Part shown: in pieces, positions 1 through 9,781 of the stretch | Layout of the letters: each line of letters opens with the position of its first letter | Position numbering within the stretch: the first letter of the stretch is position 1 | DNA from: Pseudomonas japonica | GTDB lineage: Bacteria; Pseudomonadota; Gammaproteobacteria; Pseudomonadales; Pseudomonadaceae | Length of the DNA stretch: 64,000 nt | Assembly (NCBI RefSeq): GCF_013522925.1 | Contig: NZ_JAAMQU010000001.1 | Coordinates: 310,001 to 374,000 of the forward strand | Reading direction: 5' to 3' | The notes under the pieces: model-generated | What the model was told of the DNA's origin: nothing | Databases searched by the model: none | What the model saw: only the letters and a program-made list of their open reading frames with translations | Translations under genes and position numbers: made by a program

Positions 1-61
1 AACTGAACTCTCCCTTGGTCGCCCGCCGCCGCCCCCCTCCGGGGCTCGCTTCTGTACTCAT
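1..61 (-). CDS. algZ: Probable 5' end of the AlgZ/FimS sensor kinase gene (partial)
   Basis: Only about 20 codons are inside the window, reading leftward from an ATG at 61. The visible peptide is basic and glycine/arginine-rich and has no recognisable motif. The call rests on position: in Pseudomonas the algZ-algR pair is normally divergent from argH, which starts at 276 here. A GGGA sequence about 10 bases before the ATG could serve as ribosome binding site. The 214 bases up to argH would hold both promoters. Identity is inferred from synteny only. Confidence 0.35.
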   Translation of the reverse strand, partial: MSTEASPGGGRRRATKGEFS

Positions 62-275
62 GGCATTCCCGGCCGATGCCGCCCTGGCCGATGCATGAGG
101 TTGCGGCTTCCTTCTCAACTGTAGACGTTCGCGGACGGGATATTGCTCAATCGGCTTATATCGTTTTACGCGCTGTACGTACCGGGCCGCGCGAAGGCTG
201 AGCCAGGCCGCAGCCGCTCGGGGGCAACCCTGCTATGATGCGGCATTTCCCGTTCGAACCTCCAACGAGCCAGTC

Positions 276-1670
276 ATGAGCACCGACAAGACCAACCAGT
301 CCTGGGGCGGCCGCTTCAGCGAACCCGTCGACGCCTTCGTCGCCCGCTTCACCGCTTCGGTCACCTTTGACCGCCGCCTCTACCGCCACGACATCATGGG
401 CTCGATCGCCCACGCAACGATGCTGGCCAAGGTGGGCGTGCTCACCGACAGCGAGCGTGACGCTATCATCGAGGGCCTGAACAGCATCCAGGCGGAGATC
501 GAGGCCGGTACCTTCGACTGGCGCGTCGATCTCGAAGACGTACATATGAACATCGAGGCGCGGCTCACTGACCGTATCGGCGTTACCGGCAAGAAGCTCC
601 ACACCGGGCGCAGCCGCAACGATCAGGTAGCCACAGATATTCGCCTGTGGCTGCGCGACGAAATCGACGCCATCCTGGGCGAGATCACCCGCCTGCAAAA
701 AGGCTTGCTGGAAGTGGCCGAGCGCGAAGCCGGGACCATCATGCCGGGCTTCACCCACCTGCAAACGGCTCAGCCGGTCACCTTCGGGCACCACTTGCTG
801 GCCTGGTTCGAGATGCTCAGCCGCGACTACGAGCGCCTGGTGGATTGCCGCAAGCGCACCAACCGCATGCCGCTGGGCAGCGCTGCGCTCGCTGGCACCA
901 CCTACCCGATCGACCGCGAAGTAACGTGCGAACTGCTGGGGTTCGAAGCCGTGGGCGGGAACTCCCTCGATGGCGTTTCGGACCGTGACTTCGCCATTGA
1001 ATTCTGCGCTGCCGCCAGCCTGGCGATGATGCACCTGTCACGGTTCTCCGAAGAGCTGGTGCTGTGGACCAGCGCGCAGTTCCAGTTCATCGACTTGCCG
1101 GACCGCTTCTGCACCGGCAGTTCGATCATGCCTCAGAAGAAAAACCCGGACGTTCCGGAGCTGGTGCGCGGCAAGAGCGGCCGCGTGTTCGGCGCCCTCA
1201 TGGGCTTGCTGACCTTGATGAAAGGCCAACCGCTGGCCTACAACAAGGACAACCAGGAGGACAAGGAACCGCTGTTCGACGCCGCTGACACCCTGCGCGA
1301 TTCCCTGCGTGCGTTTGCCGACATGATCCCGGCCATCAAGCCGCGCCATGAGGTGATGCGCGAGGCGGCCCTGCGCGGGTTCTCCACCGCAACCGACCTG
1401 GCCGACTACCTGGTGCGCCGCGGCCTGCCTTTCCGCGATTGCCACGAGATCGTAGGCCATGCCGTGAAGTATGGCGTGGACACCGGCAAGGACCTGGCTG
1501 AAATGAGCCTTGAGGAACTGCGCCAGTTCAGCACCCATATCGAAGGCGATGTATTCGAAGTGCTGACCCTGGAAGGCTCGGTCAACGCACGTGACCATAT
1601 TGGCGGCACCGCCCCGGCTCAGGTTCGCGCCGCGGTGATCCGTGGGCAATCATTGCTGGCACAACGCTGA
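276..1670 (+). CDS. argH: Argininosuccinate lyase
   Basis: Last step of arginine synthesis: cleaves argininosuccinate to arginine and fumarate in the cytoplasm. The 464-residue product has the usual family length. The fumarase/aspartase superfamily signature [12 protein letters not shown] lies at about residues 281-292 and contains the mobile-loop catalytic serine. The conserved TGRSRNDQ segment is near residue 110 and the catalytic TH pair near 160. It is followed after 9 bases by a small conserved gene, so the two are probably co-transcribed. argB, an earlier enzyme of the same pathway, lies far away at 54888. The start at the first ATG fits the conserved N-terminus with the WGGRF motif. 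Confidence 0.98.
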   Translation: MSTDKTNQSWGGRFSEPVDAFVARFTASVTFDRRLYRHDIMGSIAHATMLAKVGVLTDSERDAIIEGLNSIQAEIEAGTFDWRVDLEDVHMNIEARLTDRIGVTGKKLHTGRSRNDQVATDIRLWLRDEIDAILGEITRLQKGLLEVAEREAGTIMPGFTHLQTAQPVTFGHHLLAWFEMLSRDYERLVDCRKRTNRMPLGSAALAGTTYPIDREVTCELLGFEAVGGNSLDGVSDRDFAIEFCAAASLAMMHLSRFSEELVLWTSAQFQFIDLPDRFCTGSSIMPQKKNPDVPELVRGKSGRVFGALMGLLTLMKGQPLAYNKDNQEDKEPLFDAADTLRDSLRAFADMIPAIKPRHEVMREAALRGFSTATDLADYLVRRGLPFRDCHEIVGHAVKYGVDTGKDLAEMSLEELRQFSTHIEGDVFEVLTLEGSVNARDHIGGTAPAQVRAAVIRGQSLLAQR

Positions 1671-1679
1671 GGTACAGGC

Positions 1680-1952
1680 ATGAACGACGATCTGGACGAC
1701 GAAAGCTTCGCAGAGGTAACCCTTACCGAAGCGATCCGCAACCAGTTGGAAAGCGGAGAGCCGCCAGCGGCGCAGGCGACTTTTAACAAACTCAAGCTGG
1801 TGGGATACGAAGAAGCCGATATTCTGAACCTCATGGCCCACGTGCTGGCGATCGAGATCGACAACATGCTGAAGGCCGACCGCCCCTTCGACGGGGAATG
1901 GTACGAGGCTGCGCTGCGTGCGTTGCCCGAGCTGCCAGAAGAGGGCGCCTGA
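1680..1952 (+). CDS. Small conserved hypothetical acidic protein
   Basis: A 90-residue acidic soluble protein with no signal peptide, transmembrane segment or recognised catalytic motif. It starts 9 bases after the argH stop, behind a GAGGT-like ribosome binding site, so it is likely read with argH. The central part is predicted mostly helical. GC-rich codon usage matches the neighbours, which supports a real gene. A hypothetical gene occurs at this place in other pseudomonads as I recall. No function can be assigned. Confidence 0.75.
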   Translation: MNDDLDDESFAEVTLTEAIRNQLESGEPPAAQATFNKLKLVGYEEADILNLMAHVLAIEIDNMLKADRPFDGEWYEAALRALPELPEEGA

Positions 1953-2029
1953 ACACCACCGTCGAAGAGGCCAACGGGCGTGGCCGGGCCGGCCATGCCC
2001 ACCGACAATAACAACAGAGAGGCCGCTTC

Positions 2030-2275
2030 ATGACCTACACCCCGGAACTGATCGCCGAACTTGAGCTTCTGTCACTGTACAACCTGGCCAATACCCAGGA
2101 AGGCCTTAAAGTGCACCAGACCGCCCTTCCCACTGCCATCGCCGCAGCCAGGCGGCTTCACAAGAAAGAACTGGTGACCCAGCCCGACGGCGGCTACCTG
2201 ACCAGCCTCGGCCTGGAAGCCGCCCAGCACGCCCAGGCGCTGGCGACCATTCTGCGTACACCAGAAAACGCCTGA
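2030..2275 (+). CDS. TIGR02647 family small protein
   Basis: An 81-residue protein recognised as the DNA-binding-like TIGR02647 family of gammaproteobacteria. It has an ELELL helix followed by LYNLANTQEGLKVH and a C-terminal helix around the phrase SLGLEAAQHAQ, resembling a winged-helix fold. No experimental role is known to me. It lies between argH and cyaA. The start is the only good ATG. An A-rich AATAACAA sequence at 2007-2014, just upstream, resembles the Hfq/Crc target motif and may make translation subject to catabolite repression (inference). Confidence 0.8.
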   Translation: MTYTPELIAELELLSLYNLANTQEGLKVHQTALPTAIAAARRLHKKELVTQPDGGYLTSLGLEAAQHAQALATILRTPENA

Positions 2276-2300
2276 CAGCCCTCAACCTGCGGGGCGCCCT

Positions 2301-2329
2301 GCCGATAACGCCTATAACCCGTTATCGGC
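2301..2329. other. Perfect 10-bp inverted repeat upstream of cyaA
   Basis: GCCGATAACG at 2301-2310 is exactly mirrored by CGTTATCGGC at 2320-2329 with a 9-base loop. It lies 19 bases before the cyaA ATG. There is no T-run, so it is a weak candidate for a terminator. It could be an RNA hairpin in the cyaA leader or an operator. Confidence 0.6.
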
Positions 2330-2348
2330 CTGGCGGCCCGAGCCTGAG

Positions 2349-5186
2349 ATGACCCGCACACCCGAAATCCGTCCCGACCTGGGCACCGGCATCGACCGCA
2401 AGGTGCTTGCCCAGCTGCGCCAGCGGTTTCTTACCGTCAACCAAGGGCGCCTGGAGCGGGCAATAGAAGGCTTCGCCAGCCGGCAGCAGTTTGTTCTGCG
2501 GTTGCTGCCGCTGCTGTTCCACGTGAACCACCCCCTGCTTCCAGGCTACGTCTCTGGCTTCACCCCGGCGGGCATGAGTGCATATGAACCAGACGACGAG
2601 ACGTTGGCCGAAGCCCAGCGGCTCACGCGCTCTTTCACCTACAAGCCACGCCGCGGAAACGCCCCTACCCCCATACATGGGCTTTTCCTGATGGGCAGCC
2701 TGGGTAGCCTCGCCCAGGACGAAAGTAGCGATATGGACGTGTGGGTATGCCACGCCTCCGGCCTGGCTGAAGGGGAACTGGATGAGCTGCGGCGCAAATG
2801 CCAGGCCATCGAGGCCTGGGCTGCGACACAAGGTGCCGAGGCACACTTTTTCCTGATCGACTGCGAGCGCTTCGTACGCGAGGACCGCGACAACACCCTC
2901 AGTTCCGATGACAGTGGCACCACCCAGCACTACCTGCTGCTGGATGAGTTCTACCGTACCGCCATCTGGCTCGCTGGCCGTACACCCCTATGGTGGCTGG
3001 TGCCGGTGTACGAGGAGGCCAACTACGCCAGTTACACCCAAACCCTGTTGAGCAAGCGGTTCATTCGTGCGCAGGAGGTGCTCGACCTGGGCAACCTCGC
3101 GCGCATACCGGCCGGTGAATTCATCGGCGCGGGGCTCTGGCAGCTGTTCAAGGGGCTGGAATCGCCCTACAAGTCATTGCTCAAGTTGTTGCTCACCGAG
3201 GTGTATGCGGCTCAACACCCCGCCGTGCATTGCGTAAGCCTGCAGCTCAAGCACGCAGTGTACGCCGGGCAGCTCGACCTGGATGAGCTCGACCCTTACA
3301 TGATGGTCTACCGGCGGATAGAGGCCTACCTTCTGCACCGAAACGAACATAGCCGGCTGGAACTGGTGAGGCGCGCGCTGTACCTGAAGGTCAATCGCCG
3401 CGTCAGCCTGGCTCGGCCGGGACGCTCCACCAGCTGGCAGCTGCAAGCCATGCAGCGCCTGGCTGGTGAGTGGGGCTGGAGCGAACAGCAGCTACGGTTG
3501 CTGGACAACCGTGGCTACTGGAAAGTCGGCCAGGTCACGGCTGAGCGGCAGGCATTGGTGGCAGAGCTCAACAGTAGCTACCGCTTTCTTACGCAGTTTT
3601 CCCGCGCGCACCACACTGATAGCCCAGCCAACCGCAAGGACCTCAACGTTCTCGGCCGGCGCCTGTACGCCGCCTTCGATCGGCGAGCGGGCAAGGTGGA
3701 GATCCTCAACCCGGGTATCGCCCCCAACCTTGCCGAAGACACCGTAACCCTCCTGCAGGGCCCCAACCGGCGGGAACCAGGCAAGCGGCTGTGGTACCTC
3801 TATCGCGGAAATTACAGCGCGGTGGAGTGTGAGCAGTACACGCCGCTCAAGCGCAGCCATGAATTGATCGAACTCCTGGCCTGGTGCCATCGCAACGGCA
3901 TTATCGCGGCCACCACACGCGTGGCGGTTCACCCGGGTGAGTCCGACCTCAGCGAGTTCGAGCTTTTCAACCTGCTGGGCGCGCTGCAACGAACGGTGGC
4001 GCTACCGATGGCCCCGATAAGTGAAGCGCAGCTGTTGCAGCCCGCGACGCCCAACGAAGTGTTGCTCCTGGTCAATGTGGGGATTGACCCCCTCAAGCAT
4101 CACCGCGAAATGAATATCCTCATGACCACCGAACGTACCGATTCGCTCAGCTACGCGGGGGTGCGTGACAACCTGGTGCTCACGCTGGACCAGGTTGTGG
4201 TGAACAGCTGGAACGAAGTGCTCTACCAGCGATATGAGGGCCGCCATGCGTTGCTCGACTGCCTGCGTGACTACCTCAATGCCCTGCCCTCGCAGCGCCC
4301 TGCGCCTCGGTTGCACGTTCGGTGTTTCTGCCATAACCGGGCCCAGGCGATCAGCAACCGCGTGCAGGAGCTGTTTGACACCGCAACGGAGCTGCTGGAA
4401 CGGCAACTGGGCCACCGCTACCTGATACAAGTAGAGCAGCAGTACCACGTGCTGGAACTGACACCGGGCAATGTTCGCCATGTTCCCTTGCCTGGCTTGC
4501 CCGTTCTTCTGGACTACCTTTCCCGCCCCCTCAAGGCCTACAGCCCGCTGCATCTGGATGCCTATGCGCTGGCCGGGCACGAGCTGTCGCTCATCCTTCC
4601 CCACGCCCACCCGGACTGCGTACAGGTGTTCTACAGCCGGCAGGGGGACGAGGCCATGCTGTATGTGCTGGATGAGCATAATGCGCTGTGGCATCAACGG
4701 CTGGCCTTCCATGACGAATCCAGCCTGCTGCTGCCCCTTCACCGCTTTCTGCAATCGGTAGCCTACCGGCGTGAGGCTCGAATGGCACTGGACCGGCCAT
4801 TCACGCTGGGCACGCTGTACTATCGGATTACCGGCAGCCCGGCGCAGTCCCGCACGGTGGAAAGGCGGCCCCCACCCAAAGGGGACGGCACCGATGCCGT
4901 TTACGAGGTACAAGCCATCCTCAGGAAAAAAGCCGAAGGGCAGCCTCGGGTCACGCTGTTCTGCAACCAGCGGGAGTTCAACGAGCTGGAATACGGCGAC
5001 AGACTGTACGGGGAAGTTGCGCGGGAAATTCTCGATCAGCGTCGAGACAGCGGAGCGTATCGTTGCTATATCACCGACCTGGACCTGTCTGGCCTTGGCA
5101 ATGAGCAGAACCTGTCCAGCAACAGCTACCTGCGCTACAAAGCCACCCTGGAAGAAGCAATCAACGGGGCGCTGCAGTCAGGCTGA
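2349..5186 (+). CDS. cyaA: Class I adenylate cyclase
   Basis: Makes cAMP from ATP, the ligand of Vfr/CRP-type regulators. The 945-residue product is longer than the enterobacterial enzyme (about 850 residues), as is usual in pseudomonads. The class I catalytic motif with GSLGS followed by SDMDVW lies at about residues 116-132, and the N-terminal half carries the cyclase domain. The C-terminal half is the regulatory region, which in enterobacteria responds to the sugar phosphotransferase system. The gene is flanked by a small upstream gene and by the convergent DUF1289/cyaY pair. A 10-bp palindrome sits immediately upstream of its start. No frameshift is seen. Confidence 0.96.
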   Translation: MTRTPEIRPDLGTGIDRKVLAQLRQRFLTVNQGRLERAIEGFASRQQFVLRLLPLLFHVNHPLLPGYVSGFTPAGMSAYEPDDETLAEAQRLTRSFTYKPRRGNAPTPIHGLFLMGSLGSLAQDESSDMDVWVCHASGLAEGELDELRRKCQAIEAWAATQGAEAHFFLIDCERFVREDRDNTLSSDDSGTTQHYLLLDEFYRTAIWLAGRTPLWWLVPVYEEANYASYTQTLLSKRFIRAQEVLDLGNLARIPAGEFIGAGLWQLFKGLESPYKSLLKLLLTEVYAAQHPAVHCVSLQLKHAVYAGQLDLDELDPYMMVYRRIEAYLLHRNEHSRLELVRRALYLKVNRRVSLARPGRSTSWQLQAMQRLAGEWGWSEQQLRLLDNRGYWKVGQVTAERQALVAELNSSYRFLTQFSRAHHTDSPANRKDLNVLGRRLYAAFDRRAGKVEILNPGIAPNLAEDTVTLLQGPNRREPGKRLWYLYRGNYSAVECEQYTPLKRSHELIELLAWCHRNGIIAATTRVAVHPGESDLSEFELFNLLGALQRTVALPMAPISEAQLLQPATPNEVLLLVNVGIDPLKHHREMNILMTTERTDSLSYAGVRDNLVLTLDQVVVNSWNEVLYQRYEGRHALLDCLRDYLNALPSQRPAPRLHVRCFCHNRAQAISNRVQELFDTATELLERQLGHRYLIQVEQQYHVLELTPGNVRHVPLPGLPVLLDYLSRPLKAYSPLHLDAYALAGHELSLILPHAHPDCVQVFYSRQGDEAMLYVLDEHNALWHQRLAFHDESSLLLPLHRFLQSVAYRREARMALDRPFTLGTLYYRITGSPAQSRTVERRPPPKGDGTDAVYEVQAILRKKAEGQPRVTLFCNQREFNELEYGDRLYGEVAREILDQRRDSGAYRCYITDLDLSGLGNEQNLSSNSYLRYKATLEEAINGALQSG

Positions 5187-5197
5187 GCCTGGAGCGA

Positions 5198-5413
5198 TCA
5201 GAGGGTGCCGCTGTCAGCCGGCAAAGCCTTGCGCTGATCGGCCAGCGCGCGGATTTCCCGGCGACGCTCATCGCTGGCGGCCCGCCATTCGCGGATATGC
5301 TCCACGTGGCGGAAACAGCCCTGGCAGTAACGCTCCTCGTCGAGCTTGCACAGGCTTACGCACGGGGATTTCACCGCGTCGCTGATATTGCTGTAGAGCG
5401 GTTTGGCGGCCAT
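5198..5413 (-). CDS. DUF1289 family cysteine-rich small protein
   Basis: A 71-residue protein with the DUF1289 pattern: [12 protein letters not shown], then YCQGCFR, then [13 protein letters not shown]. Four cysteines in a CxxxC...CxxC arrangement suggest metal or iron-sulfur binding, but the role is not established. Its ATG overlaps the cyaY stop as TGATG, so translation is probably coupled to CyaY, an iron donor. This context fits a metal-related role (inference). It converges on cyaA, with only 11 bases between the two stops. Confidence 0.85.
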   Translation of the reverse strand: MAAKPLYSNISDAVKSPCVSLCKLDEERYCQGCFRHVEHIREWRAASDERRREIRALADQRKALPADSGTL

Positions 5414-5745
5414 CAGATTTCGTCGAAGTCCAGCTTCTCGCCCGACTGCTCGAACACGATCCGCACCAACATTTCGCTGAGCAATTCGTCGGACGAATCA
5501 CACATCCATTTGCTGCTGGCTTCGTCGTAGTCGAAATGGAAACCGCCCGAACGGGCCGCGAGCCAGAGCTGCCGAAGGTGGGGCTGGCGGCTGAAGATGA
5601 GCTGGCTGCCATTGTCGAAACGCACGGTCAGTACGCCCGCGGAATTTTCCACATCCACGTCCAGATCGCTTTCATCGAACACGTCTTCCAGGGCTTCCTG
5701 GGTGCTGTCCACCAGATCGTGGAAACGCGCTTCGGTCAAACTCAT
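5413..5745 (-). CDS. cyaY: Iron donor protein CyaY (bacterial frataxin)
   Basis: Frataxin homologue that binds iron and modulates iron-sulfur cluster assembly on the cysteine desulfurase. The 110-residue length is standard. The N-terminal helix is acidic ([14 protein letters not shown], about residues 19-32), which is the iron-binding face. The conserved strand motifs [19 protein letters not shown] and [13 protein letters not shown] follow. I start at the MSLTE methionine at 5745 because the family begins there. The extra 50 residues of open frame upstream are non-conserved and lie in the divergent promoter region shared with lptM. Confidence 0.95.
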   Translation of the reverse strand: MSLTEARFHDLVDSTQEALEDVFDESDLDVDVENSAGVLTVRFDNGSQLIFSRQPHLRQLWLAARSGGFHFDYDEASSKWMCDSSDELLSEMLVRIVFEQSGEKLDFDEI

Positions 5746-5922
5746 GGGCAACCTCGGTATCGGACGGGTCAAACAACTGCGGCAAGATACGAGCAGATTC
5801 CCTCGATTGCAAAGACTATCGGCCGGAGCGCCGCCGCCCGGCGGGGCGGTCATTTCGTAGGCAAGGCAGCGCCTCGCCGGTATACTCGGGCGCAACTGAC
5901 GGTTTATACAAAGGATTTCGCC

Positions 5923-6060
5923 ATGAAGCGCCTTATCGCCTCATTCGCTGCGCTTGTCGCGGTTGCCTGCCTCGTATCCGCGTGCGGCCAGAAGGGTCCT
6001 CTATACCTTCCGGACGACGCCAAACACGACGGCCACAGCCAGTCGCACCAACACGAATAA
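5923..6060 (+). CDS. lptM: LPS assembly lipoprotein LptM (YifL/LppL)
   Basis: A 45-residue lipoprotein: a hydrophobic signal with lipobox VSAC gives a mature N-terminal Cys21, followed by the family motif [10 protein letters not shown] and a histidine-rich tail. LptM stabilises the outer-membrane LptD/LptE translocon in enterobacteria. Its position just upstream of lysA and dapF is conserved across gammaproteobacteria and corresponds to lppL in P. aeruginosa. It is 8 bases upstream of lysA, so it is probably first in that operon. Confidence 0.93.
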   Translation: MKRLIASFAALVAVACLVSACGQKGPLYLPDDAKHDGHSQSHQHE

Positions 6061-6068
6061 GGGCCGAT

Positions 6069-7316
6069 ATGAACGCTTTTCAATACCGTGACGGCGAGCT
6101 GTTCGCGGAAGGCGTAGCGCTGTCGGCCGTGGCCGAGCGCTTCGGTACGCCAGTGTACGTCTACTCGCGGGCGCACATCGAAGCTCAATACCGTGCCTAC
6201 GCAGATGCCCTCCAAGGCGTCGACCACCTGGTGTGCTATGCCGTGAAGGCTAACTCCAACCTGGCCGTGCTCAATGTGCTGGCCCGGCTGGGCGCGGGTT
6301 TCGACATCGTTTCCGGTGGCGAACTGGAGCGTGTGCTGGCCGCTGGAGGCCGCGCCGACCGCGTGGTGTTCTCGGGCGTGGGCAAAACCCGAGCCGACAT
6401 GCGCCGCGCACTGGAAGTGGGTGTGCATTGCTTCAACGTGGAGTCAGCCGACGAACTCGAGCGGCTGCAATCGGTGGCTGCGGAACTGGGCTTGCGGGCG
6501 CCGGTTTCGTTGCGGGTCAACCCGGACGTGGACGCGGGTACCCACCCGTACATCTCCACCGGCCTGAAAGAAAACAAGTTCGGCATTTCCATCGAGCAAG
6601 CCGAAGACGTGTACCTGCGCGCCGCTCAATTGCCGAACCTCGAAGTCGTGGGTGTGGACTGCCACATCGGCTCGCAACTCACCACCCTGGCGCCCTTCCT
6701 GGATGCGCTGGACCGGCTGCTGGCCCTGGTGGACCGGCTTGGCGATTGCGGCATTCACTTGCGGCATATCGACCTGGGCGGTGGCGTGGGCGTGCGTTAT
6801 CGCGACGAAGAACCGCCCGAGGTCAGCGAGTACATCCAGGCCGTGCGCGAGCGCACCGAAGGCCGCGACCTGGCCCTGCTGTTCGAGCCAGGCCGGTTCA
6901 TCGTGGCCAATGCCGGCGTGCTGGTTACCCGGGTGGAGTACCTCAAGCACACCGAACACAAGGATTTTGCCATCGTCGATGCAGCCATGAACGACATGAT
7001 CCGCCCGGCGCTGTACCAGGCCTGGATGAACGTGGCGGCCGTGAGCCCTCGCCAGGGCGAGCCACGCATGTATGACATCGTTGGTCCCATCTGCGAAACC
7101 GGCGACTTCCTTGCCAAGGACCGCCCGCTGGCCCTGGCCGAAGGCGACCTGCTGGCGGTGCACTCCGCCGGCGCGTATGGTTTCGTGATGAGCTCCAATT
7201 ACAATACCCGCGGCCGTTGCGCCGAGGTGCTGGTGAACGGTACCGAGGCACATGAGGTTCGCCGCCGCGAAACCATCGCCGAACTCTATGCTGGCGAAAG
7301 CCTGCTGCCGGAGTAA
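6069..7316 (+). CDS. lysA: Diaminopimelate decarboxylase
   Basis: PLP enzyme that decarboxylates meso-diaminopimelate to L-lysine. It has 415 residues. The PLP lysine is K60 in [10 protein letters not shown]199 is in the CHIGSQL motif, an EPGRF motif is present, and the active-site cysteine C342 is in [10 protein letters not shown] chose the ATG at 6069 because the family starts with a short N-terminus of this type; the longer frame would run through lptM. The stop overlaps a possible dapF start, indicating an operon with dapF, which makes its substrate. Confidence 0.97.
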   Translation: MNAFQYRDGELFAEGVALSAVAERFGTPVYVYSRAHIEAQYRAYADALQGVDHLVCYAVKANSNLAVLNVLARLGAGFDIVSGGELERVLAAGGRADRVVFSGVGKTRADMRRALEVGVHCFNVESADELERLQSVAAELGLRAPVSLRVNPDVDAGTHPYISTGLKENKFGISIEQAEDVYLRAAQLPNLEVVGVDCHIGSQLTTLAPFLDALDRLLALVDRLGDCGIHLRHIDLGGGVGVRYRDEEPPEVSEYIQAVRERTEGRDLALLFEPGRFIVANAGVLVTRVEYLKHTEHKDFAIVDAAMNDMIRPALYQAWMNVAAVSPRQGEPRMYDIVGPICETGDFLAKDRPLALAEGDLLAVHSAGAYGFVMSSNYNTRGRCAEVLVNGTEAHEVRRRETIAELYAGESLLPE

Positions 7317-7321
7317 TGGCC

Positions 7322-8152
7322 ATGCTGCTGCGTTTCACCAAGATGCACGGCCTGGGCAATGACTTCATGGTCATCGACCTGGTCAGCCAGCATGCGCACA
7401 TTACCCCCAAGCACGCGCGCCAGTGGGGCGACCGCAACACCGGTATCGGTTTTGACCAGCTGTTGCTGGTAGAGGCGCCGACGAACCCCGAAGTCGACTT
7501 CCGCTATCGGATCTTCAATGCCGACGGCTCGGAAGTGGAACAATGCGGCAACGGCGCCCGCTGCTTCGCCCGATTCGTGCTGGACAAGCGGCTGACCGCC
7601 AAGAAAAAGATCCGCGTAGAGGTCAAGAAAGGCATCATCGAGCTGGACGTGCGCAATGACGGCCAGATCAGCGTGGACATGGGCCCGCCGCGGCTTTCAC
7701 CGGCCGAAGTGCCTTTCCAGGCCGACCACGACGAGCTCACCCATGTGCTGGAGATCGACGGCATGGCGTATGACATCGCCGCGCTGTCCATGGGCAACCC
7801 TCATGCCGTGATGCGCGTGGACAACGTTGACACCGCCCCGGTGCAAACCCTGGGCCCGCGCATCGAGCACCACCCCCGCTTCCCCGAGCGGGTCAACGCC
7901 GGCTTCCTTCAGGTGGTGGACCGCCAGCACGGGAAGCTGCGTGTATGGGAACGCGGTGCTGGCGAAACCCGGGCTTGCGGGACGGGTGCCTGCGCGGCGG
8001 CCGTGGCAGCGATCGCCCAGGGCTGGATGGATTCCCCCCTCACCTTGGAACTGCCTGGTGGCCGGCTGTCGCTGGAATGGGCTGGCCCTGGCCAGCCTGT
8101 GATGATGACCGGGCCAGCCGTTCGGGTATATGAAGGCCAGGTACGCTTGTGA
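7322..8152 (+). CDS. dapF: Diaminopimelate epimerase
   Basis: Converts LL- to meso-diaminopimelate for lysine and peptidoglycan. It has 276 residues. The two catalytic cysteines are C75 in [10 protein letters not shown] and C219 in [11 protein letters not shown], giving the normal two-base mechanism. An ATG at 7316 overlaps the lysA stop in frame, but the conserved family N-terminus [15 protein letters not shown] begins at 7322. DUF484, xerC and yigB follow with short or no gaps, matching the enterobacterial dapF-yigA-xerC-yigB order. Confidence 0.97.
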   Translation: MLLRFTKMHGLGNDFMVIDLVSQHAHITPKHARQWGDRNTGIGFDQLLLVEAPTNPEVDFRYRIFNADGSEVEQCGNGARCFARFVLDKRLTAKKKIRVEVKKGIIELDVRNDGQISVDMGPPRLSPAEVPFQADHDELTHVLEIDGMAYDIAALSMGNPHAVMRVDNVDTAPVQTLGPRIEHHPRFPERVNAGFLQVVDRQHGKLRVWERGAGETRACGTGACAAAVAAIAQGWMDSPLTLELPGGRLSLEWAGPGQPVMMTGPAVRVYEGQVRL

Positions 8153-8171
8153 CTACAGGAGAGCAGCGACG

Positions 8172-8876
8172 ATGAGCGATGAGCCACAGGTTGTTGCCCC
8201 TGCCGGCGAGGCTGACGCCGAGGCCGTGGTGGCCTACCTCCAACAGCACCCTGAGTTCTTCATGGGCCACGAAGCGCTGCTGGCCGACTTGCGCATCCCC
8301 CACAAGCGAGGCGATACCGTCTCGCTGGTGGAGCACCAACTCAAGCTGCTGCGCGAGCGCAATACCGAGCTGAGGCAACGCTTGAGCCATCTGATGGACG
8401 TAGCCCGGGACAACGACCGGTTGTTCGAGAAAACCCGGCGGCTGATGCTTGACCTTCTGGACGCTACCAGCCTTGAGGAAGTAGTGATGGCGGTGGACGA
8501 CAGCCTTCGCCAGTCCTTCAAGGTACCTTTCGTAAGCCTTGTGCTGTTCACCGAGGCGCCAACACCCGTGGGGCGCTCTGTAACCCTGGCCGAGGCACAA
8601 CAGGCCATAGGCGCGTTGCTGGTCGAGCCTCGTCCGGTCACAGGCGCACTTCGGCCGCATGAGTTGGAGTTCCTGTTCGGGGCCGAACATTCGGCTGTCG
8701 CCTCCACGGCGCTCGCCCCCCTTGTACATCAGGGCATTCAAGGCATCCTGGCCATCGGCAGCGACGACGCAGATCACTACCGCAGCTCAGTGGGTACATT
8801 GTTCCTGGCGCATATCGCCGAAGTCCTGGGCCGCGTGCTACCGCGCTTCACCGGCGCGGTGCGCCCGGTACGTTGA
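8172..8876 (+). CDS. DUF484 family GAF-like protein
   Basis: A 234-residue soluble protein of the DUF484/YigA family. The N-terminus carries the family motif of a short helix followed by YLQQHPEFF and [10 protein letters not shown] coiled-coil stretch (about residues 55-90) then leads to a GAF-like domain. The function is unknown; the fold suggests ligand binding or dimerisation. It sits between dapF and xerC, and its stop at 8876 is 2 bases before the xerC ATG, so the genes are co-transcribed. The start was set at MSDEPQ (8172), dropping 14 non-conserved residues. Confidence 0.9.
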   Translation: MSDEPQVVAPAGEADAEAVVAYLQQHPEFFMGHEALLADLRIPHKRGDTVSLVEHQLKLLRERNTELRQRLSHLMDVARDNDRLFEKTRRLMLDLLDATSLEEVVMAVDDSLRQSFKVPFVSLVLFTEAPTPVGRSVTLAEAQQAIGALLVEPRPVTGALRPHELEFLFGAEHSAVASTALAPLVHQGIQGILAIGSDDADHYRSSVGTLFLAHIAEVLGRVLPRFTGAVRPVR

Positions 8877-8878
8877 CG

Positions 8879-9781
8879 ATGCAAGCGCATGTGGAAGGTT
8901 ACTGCCACCACCTGCGCACCGAGCGCCAGGCGTCCCCCCATACCCTTCGCGCCTTTCGCAGCGACCTTGCCAAGGTGGCCGAGTACTGCGAGCAGAACCA
9001 GATCACTGCCTGGCCGGACCTCACGGCTGCCAGGCTTCGCCGCCTTGTTGCCCGGCTCCACCAGCACGGGCAGGCGCCCAAAAGCCTTGCTCGATTGCTA
9101 TCGGCGGTGCGGGGCTTCTACGGGTGGCTGCTACGCGAAGGGCTCTGCGACCACAATCCCGCAGTAGGCCTGTCGGCGCCGAAGGGTGAGCGGCGCTTGC
9201 CAAAGGTGCTGGATACCGATCGCGCCCAGCAACTGCTCGATGGTGCGGTGGAAGATGATTTCATCGGGCGCCGCGACCAGGCCATGCTCGAACTGTTCTA
9301 TTCGTCCGGGCTGCGGTTATCCGAACTTGCCGGGCTGGACCTCGATGCCCTTGACCTCACCGAAGGCCTGGTACGGGTTCAGGGCAAGCGCAACAAGGCG
9401 CGGGTGGTGCCAGTGGGCGGCAAGGCCCGCGAGGCAGTACGCGAGTGGCTGCGGATGCGTGGCCTGGCAAGCCCTGCCGACAACGCCCTGTTTATCAGCA
9501 AGCGCGGCGAACGCCTTGGGCAGCAGGCAATACGGCTGAGGGTTCAGGCCGCCGGCCAGCGTGAGCTCGGCCAGCGCCTGCACCCTCACATGCTCCGCCA
9601 TTCGTTCGCCAGCCATGTGCTGGAGTCCTCCCAGGACCTGCGCGCGGTACAGGAGATGCTCGGCCATGCGGACATCTCCACTACGCAGATTTACACCCAT
9701 CTGGATTTCCAGTACCTGGCCAAGGTGTACGACAGTGCTCATCCACGCGCCAAGCGTCTAAAGGACGGTGAACAGCCATGA
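8879..9781 (+). CDS. xerC: Tyrosine recombinase XerC
   Basis: Site-specific recombinase that with XerD resolves chromosome dimers at dif. It has 300 residues. An N-terminal SAM-like core-binding domain (about 1-85) precedes the catalytic domain with the full set of active residues: R146 (SGLRLSEL), K170 (QGKRNKAR), H237 and R240 (HMLRHSF), H263 (LGHADIS) and nucleophile Y272 (TQIYTHLD). A TTG six bases upstream is in frame, but the ATG at 8879 fits the family. Its stop overlaps the yigB start (ATGA). Confidence 0.96.
   Translation: MQAHVEGYCHHLRTERQASPHTLRAFRSDLAKVAEYCEQNQITAWPDLTAARLRRLVARLHQHGQAPKSLARLLSAVRGFYGWLLREGLCDHNPAVGLSAPKGERRLPKVLDTDRAQQLLDGAVEDDFIGRRDQAMLELFYSSGLRLSELAGLDLDALDLTEGLVRVQGKRNKARVVPVGGKAREAVREWLRMRGLASPADNALFISKRGERLGQQAIRLRVQAAGQRELGQRLHPHMLRHSFASHVLESSQDLRAVQEMLGHADISTTQIYTHLDFQYLAKVYDSAHPRAKRLKDGEQP

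Noticed and set aside
156..1034. 292-residue frame antisense to argH
   Set aside because: Shadow frame of a GC-rich gene; no family resemblance and argH is complete on the other strand.
8873..8878. TTG start for xerC two codons upstream
   Set aside because: The ATG at 8879 matches the family N-terminus and avoids overlap with the DUF484 stop.
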